Shown one piece after another: positions 57,726 to 64,000 of a stretch of DNA of 64,000 nt. The first letter of the stretch is position 1; every line of letters starts with the position of its first letter. Source of the stretch: Paraburkholderia panacisoli (GTDB lineage: Bacteria > Pseudomonadota > Gammaproteobacteria > Burkholderiales > Burkholderiaceae); the NCBI RefSeq assembly GCF_008369935.1, contig NZ_VTUZ01000008.1, forward strand, positions 1 through 64,000. Reading direction: 5' to 3'. Under the pieces are notes generated by a model that worked only from the letters and a program-made list of their open reading frames with translations, searched no databases and was not told where the DNA came from. Both the position numbers and the translations under genes were made by a program.

Positions 57726-57812
57726 CGTCGTTCCATTGTAGGAAAACTTACGCGCCCGCACTTCATACATGCACCCCGGGGATAAAGGATGCGCGGCGGC
57801 GGGCTTTCGCGT

Positions 57813-58694
57813 TCAGCTAACCCGGTTCACCACCAGGTCGGCCAATTCGGCCAGACGCTGCGCACGCGCGCCGAACGGCGCAAGCGCCGCGTGAGCGTCG
57901 CTGCGCAGCTGGGCCGCGAGCGCACGCGACGCGTCGAGCCCGATAATCGACACATAGGTCGGCTTGCCGTCCTTCGCGTCTTTACCCGCGGTCTTGCCGA
58001 GCGTCGCAGAGTCGGTCGTGACGTCGAGTATGTCGTCGACGACCTGAAACGCGAGACCGACAGCGCCCGCATACGCGTCGAGCGAACGCATCGCGTCCGC
58101 GTCCGGCGCTTCGCCCGCCAGCGCGCCCATGCGCACCGCGGCGCGCAACAACGCGCCGGTTTTCATCCGGTGCATCGTTTCGAGTTGCGTGCGCGTCAGC
58201 GTGTGGCCGACGCTCGCCAGATCGATGGCCTGGCCGCCGCACATGCCAATCGAGCCGCTTGCAAGCGCCAGCTCGCGCACGAGCGAAGCTTGTTGTGGCG
58301 CGGCCAGCACGTCGGAAGTCAGCGCGACGAAAGCCTGCGACTGCAGCGCGTCGCCGACCAGCAGCGCCGTGGCTTCGTCGTATTGGACGTGCACCGTGGG
58401 CTTGCCGCGACGCAATGCGTCGTCGTCCATGCACGGCATGTCGTCGTGCACGAGCGAGTACACGTGGATCATTTCCAGCGCCGCCGCTGCCGCGTCGAGG
58501 CATTCGGCGCGCGCGCCGGTCAGCTCGCCGGCGGCGTGGCACAGCAACGGGCGGACCCGCTTGCCGCCGCCCAGCACCGCGTAACGCATCGCCTCATGCA
58601 GTTTGGCGGGCTCGGTGGCCGCGCCCGGCAGGTAATGTTCCAGTGCCGCTTCGACGCGTTCGAGCACCGCACGCGTCCATTGTTCGAATGTCAT
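57813..58694 (-). CDS. ispA: farnesyl diphosphate synthase (short-chain polyprenyl synthase)
   Basis: The 293-residue prenyltransferase has the first Asp-rich motif VHDDMPCMDDDALRRGKPT (bacterial spacing DDxxxxD) and the second QVVDDILDV. GGGKRVRPLLCHAAGEL and QAIDLASVG are also typical. It makes farnesyl diphosphate for ubiquinone and undecaprenyl phosphate. Its ATG overlaps the xseB stop by 4 nt (ATGA), and dxs follows. Confidence 0.94.
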   Translation of the reverse strand: MTFEQWTRAVLERVEAALEHYLPGAATEPAKLHEAMRYAVLGGGKRVRPLLCHAAGELTGARAECLDAAAAALEMIHVYSLVHDDMPCMDDDALRRGKPTVHVQYDEATALLVGDALQSQAFVALTSDVLAAPQQASLVRELALASGSIGMCGGQAIDLASVGHTLTRTQLETMHRMKTGALLRAAVRMGALAGEAPDADAMRSLDAYAGAVGLAFQVVDDILDVTTDSATLGKTAGKDAKDGKPTYVSIIGLDASRALAAQLRSDAHAALAPFGARAQRLAELADLVVNRVS

Positions 58695-58999
58695 AGGTCG
58701 TCCCCGCTTTCAGTAGCGGCTGTGCCTGCGGTATTCATGGGCAGCGGCTTGAGCGTCTCGCCGTCGAGCACGCGCACCTGCTGCTCGACCTTTTCGAGCT
58801 GTTGCTGGCAAAACGCCACCAGAGCCGCGCCGCGCCGGTACGCGGTCAGCGACTCCTCGAGACTGAGGCTGCCGCCTTCCATGCGTGCCACCAGCCCTTC
58901 CAGCTCGGCCTGCGCGGCTTCGTAGTTCTCCGGCAGCGGCGTGGTATCGACGCCTTCGGCTGGCGCGGCAGCAGGATCTTTTGACGCGGTCTTCGCCAT
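58691..58999 (-). CDS. xseB: exodeoxyribonuclease VII small subunit
   Basis: The 102-residue protein has the XseB domain (about 28-85): LPENYEAAQAELEGLVARME with GGSLSLEESLTAYRRG, and a coiled-coil tail around CQQQLEKVEQQVRVL. With XseA (not in this window) it forms the nuclease that degrades single-stranded DNA. It opens the xseB-ispA-dxs operon. ATG at 58999 fits the family better than a TTG at 59011. Confidence 0.92.
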   Translation of the reverse strand: MAKTASKDPAAAPAEGVDTTPLPENYEAAQAELEGLVARMEGGSLSLEESLTAYRRGAALVAFCQQQLEKVEQQVRVLDGETLKPLPMNTAGTAATESGDDL

Positions 59000-59285
59000 G
59001 AATAGTCGCAAAATTAAAACAAGTCGGACATTCTACGGCAAAAGCGACATTTCCGATCCGCTCGCCGGTCTGCGTCGCACGTGCGCATCGCGCGCCGCCC
59101 CTGAAGTCTCGCAGAAAAAAAACGAACGGTCTGCGGCGAAAATCCCGAACTTTCCTGACATTTTTGACCCGAATCAGGGACTTAAGCGCCCCGACACAGG
59201 GGAAACGGGTATAATCGCGGGCTCCCTAAATCGAATCTTCGATGGTTGGGTTGTTCACTGCTTTCACGTCTTCACGGGAGTGGGA

Positions 59286-60392
59286 ATGTCCAATCTGAGC
59301 AATGCATTGCAGTTGCGGTCTATCCACAGCCAGCTGCCAGTCACGGCTTACTTTGACGAAGCGCTTTTAACGCGCGAAATCGAAACCCTTTTCAAGAAAG
59401 GTCCTCGTTACATCGGCCACGATCTCATGGTGCCCGAAGCGGGGGATTATTTTGCCTTGCCCAGCGAAAGCGAGGGGCGCGTGCTCGTCCGTAACCAGCA
59501 GTCGCAAGTCGAACTGCTGTCGAACGTGTGCCGCCACCGGCAAGCCATCATGCTCAACGGTCGCGGCCAGGCGGAGAACATCGTCTGCCCCCTGCACCGC
59601 TGGACGTACGATCTGAACGGCCAGCTACTCGGCGCACCGCATTTCGCGGACAACCCCTGCCTGAATCTCGGCGCCACGCCGCTGCAGAACTGGCAAGGTC
59701 TGCTGTTCGAAGCGCAGGGCCGCGACGTCGCACGCGATCTGGCGCGCCTCGGCACCAGGAAACACTTCGATTTTTCGGGCTTCATGTTCGATCACGTCGA
59801 AGTGCACGAGTGCAACTACAACTGGAAGACCTTCATCGAGGTCTATCTGGAGGACTATCACGTCGCGCCGTTCCATCCGGGCCTCGGCAGCTTCGTCAAT
59901 TGCGACGACCTGACGTGGGAGTTCGGCGAGTGGTACAGCGTCCAGACGGTTGGCGTGCACAAGGATCTGGAGCAGCCGGGCAGCCCGACCTACCGCAAGT
60001 GGCACGACGAGGTGCTGCGTTTCCGCGGCGGCAATCCGCCCGACTTCGGCGCGATCTGGATGGTGTATTACCCCGGCATCATGATCGAGTGGTATCCGCA
60101 TGTGCTGGTGGTGTCGTGGCTGATTCCGCGCGGCGCGCAGAAGACCACCAACGTGGTCGAGTTTTATTACCCTGAGGAAATCGCGCTATTCGAGCGGGAT
60201 TTCGTCGAAGCCGAGCGCGCCGCCTATATGGAAACGGCCCGCGAAGACGACGAGATCGCCGAGCGTATGGACGCCGGCCGCCGTGCGCTGATGGAACGCG
60301 GCGAATCGCAAGTCGGCCCGTATCAGAGCCCGATGGAAGACGGCATGCAGCACTTCCATGAGTTTTTGCGGCGCGAGCTCGGCGCGATCTGA
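59286..60392 (+). CDS. Rieske-type aromatic ring-hydroxylating oxygenase, alpha subunit
   Basis: The 368-residue protein has a Rieske [2Fe-2S] domain (about 35-150; CRHRQAIML...CPLHRW, i.e. CxH-17-CxxH) and a catalytic domain with the mononuclear iron motif YLEDYHVAPFHPGL, with Asp and two His. A fixed C-terminal tail MQHFHEFLRRELGAI follows. No reductase or ferredoxin gene is nearby, so electrons come from elsewhere. The substrate is unknown; relatives act on aromatic, betaine-like or carnitine-like compounds. GGGAGTGGGA precedes the ATG. It is divergent from xseB and ends with its own terminator. Confidence 0.87.
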   Translation: MSNLSNALQLRSIHSQLPVTAYFDEALLTREIETLFKKGPRYIGHDLMVPEAGDYFALPSESEGRVLVRNQQSQVELLSNVCRHRQAIMLNGRGQAENIVCPLHRWTYDLNGQLLGAPHFADNPCLNLGATPLQNWQGLLFEAQGRDVARDLARLGTRKHFDFSGFMFDHVEVHECNYNWKTFIEVYLEDYHVAPFHPGLGSFVNCDDLTWEFGEWYSVQTVGVHKDLEQPGSPTYRKWHDEVLRFRGGNPPDFGAIWMVYYPGIMIEWYPHVLVVSWLIPRGAQKTTNVVEFYYPEEIALFERDFVEAERAAYMETAREDDEIAERMDAGRRALMERGESQVGPYQSPMEDGMQHFHEFLRRELGAI

Positions 60393-60457
60393 GCGCGCTC
60401 GATCCGCTCGGCCGGACACTGGCCCGACTCTCGCACAAGCTGTATGGACGCATGGAA

Positions 60458-60484
60458 AGACGGGCTTCGGCCCGTCTTTTTTTG
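60458..60484 (+). terminator. Rho-independent terminator of the Rieske oxygenase gene
   Basis: AGACGGGC (60458-60465), TTCG loop, GCCCGTCT (60470-60477), followed by a run of seven or more T. Confidence 0.93.
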
Positions 60485-60569
60485 TTTAGACTTACAAGAT
60501 AGCCCGGCCATCCGTTCGCGGCATCACAGGCCCGAACGGAGCCGCCATCGCTCGTATCGAGGAGACACC

Positions 60570-61439
60570 ATGCCCCACACTCACTACACCACCCTGATCT
60601 CCGCGACCAATCTCGCCGAACGGCTCGCCGCCGCGCCGGGCAGCGTGTTCGTGATCGATTGCCGCTTCGATCTGACGGACACGGAAGCGGGCGAAAAAGC
60701 CTATCTGGCCGGGCATTTGCCGGGCGCGCATTACCTGCATCTCGATCGCGATCTGTCCGGCCCGAAGAACGGTGCGAACGGCCGGCATCCGCTGCCGGAT
60801 CGTGCGCGCCTCGTCGAGACGCTGGAGTCGCGCGGCCTGAAGCAGGGCCAGCAAGTGGTCGCTTATGACGCGCAAGGCGGCATGTACGCCGCTCGCGTTT
60901 GGTGGCTGCTGCGCTGGCTCGGACACGACGCCGTGGCGCTGCTCGACGGCGGCCTGCCCGCATGGCAAGCCGCCGGTCAGCCGTTGACGCAAGACGTGCC
61001 GGCCCAGAATACCGGCGACTTCAAGGCCGGCGCGCCGCTCTCCGTCACGGTGGACGCGCAGACGGTCGAGCGCAATCTCGGCTCGAAGGAGCGCGTGGTG
61101 GTCGACGCACGCGCAGCCGACCGCTATCGCGGCGAGAACGAGACGCTCGATCGCGTCGGCGGCCACATCCCGGGCGCGCTCAACCGCTACTTCAAGGACA
61201 ACTTCACCGCCGATGAACGCTTCAAGCCGGCTCATACGCTGCGCGAGGATTTTCATGCGCTGCTGGGCGATACACCGCCGGAGCATGTGGTGCTGCAATG
61301 CGGCTCGGGCGTGACGGCGTGCGTGAACGTTCTGGCCATGGAGATTGCGGGCCTGCACGGCGCGGCGTTGTATGCGGGCTCATGGAGCGAATGGAGTTCC
61401 GATCCAAAGCGGCCGGTTGCGACGGGCCCGAATCCTTGA
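60570..61439 (+). CDS. 3-mercaptopyruvate/thiosulfate sulfurtransferase (SseA-like)
   Basis: The 289-residue protein has two rhodanese domains (about 8-125 and 150-285). The active site is in the second, VVLQCGSGVTACVN; CGSGVTA is the loop of mercaptopyruvate sulfurtransferases. The first domain has lost its Cys (YDAQGGMYAAR), as usual. AGGAGACACC precedes the ATG at 60570. It is a single-gene unit bounded by terminators on both sides. Confidence 0.92.
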   Translation: MPHTHYTTLISATNLAERLAAAPGSVFVIDCRFDLTDTEAGEKAYLAGHLPGAHYLHLDRDLSGPKNGANGRHPLPDRARLVETLESRGLKQGQQVVAYDAQGGMYAARVWWLLRWLGHDAVALLDGGLPAWQAAGQPLTQDVPAQNTGDFKAGAPLSVTVDAQTVERNLGSKERVVVDARAADRYRGENETLDRVGGHIPGALNRYFKDNFTADERFKPAHTLREDFHALLGDTPPEHVVLQCGSGVTACVNVLAMEIAGLHGAALYAGSWSEWSSDPKRPVATGPNP

Positions 61440-61471
61440 GCACAGGCTGAGGTCCTCGCAAGCGACCAAGC

Positions 61472-61514
61472 AAAAAAGGCCGTTGCCGCCCGCGGGCGGC
61501 AACGGCCTTTTTTA
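61472..61514. terminator. bidirectional terminator between sulfurtransferase and dienelactone hydrolase genes
   Basis: A perfect 15-bp stem AAGGCCGTTGCCGCC / GGCGGCAACGGCCTT (61476-61490 and 61495-61509) with CGCG loop, T run after it and A run before it. Confidence 0.95.
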
Positions 61515-61554
61515 TTGCGCGAACGTCAAGCGATCGGGCTGAGGTTTGTCAGCC

Positions 61555-62427
61555 TCAAACTACCCCATGCTGCTTGAACCACACCAACGTACGGCGCCAG
61601 CCATCTTCGGCATCGGCCTTCTTATAGCTGGGCCGGTAGTCCGCGAAAAACGCGTGGCCGGCATCGTCGTACACGACGAACTGCGAGCCACGGCCCGCCT
61701 GCGGACCTTGCGCGATGGCCTGTTTCATCTGCTCGAGGGTGGCCTGCGGGATGCCCTGATCCTGCAAGCCGTAGAGCCCCAGCACCGGCGCATGCAGATC
61801 GCCAACCCGATCGAGCGGATTCGCCGGCGTGGTCGCGGTATGGTCTCCGCCCACGCGCCCGTACCATGCGACCGCCGCCTTGAGTCGCGGGTTGTGCTCC
61901 GCATACAGCCAGGCGATGCGGCCGCCCCAACAGAAACCGTTCACGCCGAGCCGGTTCAGATCGCCGCCATTCTCGCCCGCCCATGCGACGGTCGCGTCGA
62001 GGTCGGCCAGCGCCTGCTCGTCAGGCACCTTGTCGAGGATCTGCGTGCTGATCTGCTGGATGGTCGGGAGCACCATCGGATCGCCTTCGCGGACAAACAG
62101 ATCCGGCGCAATCGCCAGATAGCCGAGCTTCGCAAAACGACGGCATACGTCGGCGATATGCTCGTGCACACCGAACGCCTCATGGATCACGATGATCACC
62201 GGCAGATGCGTCTTGCCCTTGGGCTGCGCGCGATACGCCGGCACCAGCGTGCCGCCTGAACGCACGGCAATTTCACCGGCTTCGAGGCCGTCGCTATCGG
62301 TATGGATGGTTTGCGCCGAGACCGGCAGCACGGCCGCCGCAAAACCGGAGCCGAGCGCGGCCTTGATGAAGGTGCGCCGATTGAAGGGAACGTGGGGAAC
62401 CAGGCTATCGATTTCGGGTTTCAGCAT
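61555..62427 (-). CDS. exported dienelactone hydrolase family protein
   Basis: The 290-residue alpha/beta hydrolase starts with a twin-arginine-like signal (NRRTFIKAALGSGFAAAVLP). The nucleophile is Cys in GVNGFCWGGRIAWLYA, with Asp in GLYGLQDQG and His in YDDAGHAFFADYR completing the triad, as in dienelactone hydrolases (YghX-like group). The export signal differs from the cytoplasmic ClcD enzymes, and the natural substrate is unknown. ATG at 62427 has GAGGAGCGCGC before it. Confidence 0.9.
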   Translation of the reverse strand: MLKPEIDSLVPHVPFNRRTFIKAALGSGFAAAVLPVSAQTIHTDSDGLEAGEIAVRSGGTLVPAYRAQPKGKTHLPVIIVIHEAFGVHEHIADVCRRFAKLGYLAIAPDLFVREGDPMVLPTIQQISTQILDKVPDEQALADLDATVAWAGENGGDLNRLGVNGFCWGGRIAWLYAEHNPRLKAAVAWYGRVGGDHTATTPANPLDRVGDLHAPVLGLYGLQDQGIPQATLEQMKQAIAQGPQAGRGSQFVVYDDAGHAFFADYRPSYKKADAEDGWRRTLVWFKQHGVV

Positions 62428-62509
62428 GCGCGCTCCTCGGTTGATTGTTAGAGGCAACAGGATACGCCTGACGCGCATCCTGTTGCAGAATCAACCGCCG
62501 CCTGCGCCG

Positions 62510-63865
62510 TCAGTGCAGCTTGACGCGCGGCAGCGTGGAGCGGCGCAGCCAGTGCGCGAAGGTATCGAGCACCATGCGGGCGTAGCCGTGCAGCGCCGCG
62601 ATATGCAGCCGGTACAGCGACATGTACATGAAACGCGCGAACAGCCCCTCGATCAGCATGTTGCCGCCGATCACCCCGCCCATCAGATTGCCGACCGCGC
62701 TGAAGTGCCCGAGCGACACCAGCGAGCCGAAGTCGCGGTAGGTGAATTCCGGCAGCGGCTTGTTGTCGAGGCGCGCCGCCAATGCTTTCAGCAAGAAGCT
62801 CGCCTGCTGATGCGCCGCCTGCGCGCGCGGCGGCACGTTGCGCTCGTTGCCCGGCCACGGACACGCGGCGCAATCGCCGAGCGCGAAGATGTTGTCGTCG
62901 ATTTCGGTTTGCAGCGTGCGGCGCACGTTGAGCTGGCCCAGCCGGTTGACCGTCAGGCCGTCGAGCTGGCCCAAGATGGGCGGCGCCTTGATGCCGGCCG
63001 CCCACACCGTCAGATCCGCGCGCACGGTATGCCCGCTCGCGGTGCGGATGATGCCCGGCGCGACCTCGGCCACCGTTTCGCCGATCATCAGCTTCACGCC
63101 GAGCTTGGTGAGCAGCTCGGCGGTAGCAGTCGAGACGCGCTCCTGCAAGGCCGGCAAAATACGCGGCCCCGCTTCGATCAACACGATGCCGACGTCATGC
63201 CGGGGATCGAGCTTATGCAGGCCATAGGCAGACAGCACCTGCGCGGTGTTGCGCAATTCCGCCGACAGTTCGACGCCCGTAGCGCCGCCGCCGACAATCG
63301 CCACCTGGATGCGCGGCTCGCTGGATGTCGACGTGCCGGGTCCGGGTCTCGATTCGACAGGCTCATGCACCTGATGCTCGGCGCGCATGCAGGCCGCGAT
63401 CAGGCGCTTGCGGAACCGCTCGGCCTGGCCGACCGTGTCGAGTGCAAGGGAGAATTCCGCTGCGCCTTTCACACCGAAGAACGCCGTGGTGCTGCCGATT
63501 GCGATGACCAGCGTGTCGTATTCGAGCTCGCGTTCGGGCAGCAGTTCGGCGCCGTCGTCGTCGAGCACGGGGCCGAGCGTCAGGCGCCGGTTCGTGCGAT
63601 CGAGCCCGGTCAGCTCGCCCTGCTGAAACTCGAAGCCATGCCAGCGCGCTTGGGCCGCGTATTCGAGTTCCTGCGTGAACGGGTCCATGCTGCCGGCCGC
63701 CACTTCATGCAACAGCGGCTTCCAGATATGCGTGGGATAACGGTCGACGAGCGTGATCTGCGCCCGCGCGCCGCTCTTCTTTTTCTCGGCTCCATAGCGG
63801 TCACCCAGACGTGTCGCCAGTTCCAATCCTCCCGCGCCCCCGCCAACGACGATAAATCGATGCAT
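62510..63865 (-). CDS. ndh: type II NADH:quinone oxidoreductase (NDH-2)
   Basis: The 451-residue flavoprotein has the FAD motif FIVVGGGAGGLELATRLGDR and the NADH motif VAIVGGGATGVELSAELRNT. NIFALGDCAACPWPGNE is the second FAD motif, and PPRAQAAHQQASFL the quinone-site AQxAxQ region. The C-terminal YMSLYRLHIAALHGYARMVL stretch is the membrane-binding amphipathic end. It passes electrons from NADH to quinone without proton pumping. GGAGAGTGCA precedes the ATG at 63865. Confidence 0.92.
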   Translation of the reverse strand: MHRFIVVGGGAGGLELATRLGDRYGAEKKKSGARAQITLVDRYPTHIWKPLLHEVAAGSMDPFTQELEYAAQARWHGFEFQQGELTGLDRTNRRLTLGPVLDDDGAELLPERELEYDTLVIAIGSTTAFFGVKGAAEFSLALDTVGQAERFRKRLIAACMRAEHQVHEPVESRPGPGTSTSSEPRIQVAIVGGGATGVELSAELRNTAQVLSAYGLHKLDPRHDVGIVLIEAGPRILPALQERVSTATAELLTKLGVKLMIGETVAEVAPGIIRTASGHTVRADLTVWAAGIKAPPILGQLDGLTVNRLGQLNVRRTLQTEIDDNIFALGDCAACPWPGNERNVPPRAQAAHQQASFLLKALAARLDNKPLPEFTYRDFGSLVSLGHFSAVGNLMGGVIGGNMLIEGLFARFMYMSLYRLHIAALHGYARMVLDTFAHWLRRSTLPRVKLH

Positions 63866-64000
63866 TGCACTCTCCGTGTTTGCCGATGAATTATGCGTCG
63901 CAACGGCGCGCAGCAAGCGCGCCGTGATTCAGCGATTGTCCGCGAGCAGCACGGGTTGTCACAAGCCATCAATTCGCATGTGTGACATGCGCACGACGAT
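63866..64000. other. region upstream of ndh, window end
   Basis: Only 135 bp are available, presumably with the ndh promoter. No further gene is visible before the window ends. Confidence 0.4.

Overview
The window looks like a chromosome segment of a beta-proteobacterium of the Burkholderia sensu lato group, most likely Paraburkholderia. The evidence is the 5' end of a Burkholderia-type 16S rRNA gene, very GC-rich codon use, paired Gram-negative porins of the Burkholderia type, a DUF4148 exported protein, and the rpsU-yqeY-dnaG-rpoD operon with a very long RpoD. The species call is inference.

Layout. 1-590: start of an rRNA operon (minus strand) with its leader and promoter. 0.9-3.7 kb: a gene remnant, a cobalamin-riboswitch-controlled cbtBA cobalt transporter, a histidine phosphatase and a small exported protein. 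4.0-7.2 kb: a KaiC-like double ATPase next to a hybrid histidine kinase. 7.4-12.9 kb: a MarR-regulated FUSC/DUF1656/HlyD/outer-membrane-factor efflux operon, probably for aromatic acids or fusaric-acid-like compounds. 13.0-16.0 kb: a 30-residue membrane peptide and a molybdenum hydroxylase pair of the isoquinoline 1-oxidoreductase type. 16.3-24.4 kb: a D-xylose locus, xylAFGH (minus) divergent from xylR and an aldose epimerase (plus), with three tandem hairpin-bearing repeats between xylA and xylF. 24.5-27.6 kb: DUF4148 protein, a broken AhpD-like gene, a PEP-mutase/isocitrate-lyase-like enzyme, RidA and an XRE-cupin regulator.

27.7-36.7 kb is catabolic. A YdiJ-type D-2-hydroxyglutarate dehydrogenase lies next to a DUF1338 2-oxoadipate dioxygenase/decarboxylase (HglS) and a divergent LysR regulator, which together fit the lower part of D-lysine/2-oxoadipate breakdown. 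Then come 4-hydroxyphenylpyruvate dioxygenase, PcaQ and protocatechuate 3,4-dioxygenase pcaHG with a PcaQ-like operator. 36.8-46.6 kb is mixed: a tiny H-NS-like protein, LysE exporter, cold shock protein, acyl-CoA ligase with a Crp/Fnr regulator, a lone IS5 OrfA-like gene, two convergent porins and about 1.6 kb with no convincing gene.

46.6-64 kb is mostly housekeeping: a CAU tRNA with a long variable arm, the rpsU-yqeY-dnaG-rpoD operon, a YhiN-like flavoprotein, tsaD, folE2, xseB-ispA-dxs, an orphan Rieske oxygenase, a mercaptopyruvate sulfurtransferase, a dienelactone hydrolase and a type II NADH dehydrogenase. No prophage, CRISPR array or complete insertion sequence was seen. The items most worth a second look are the tRNA, the KaiC/kinase pair, the xylA-xylF repeats and the 2-oxoadipate cluster.
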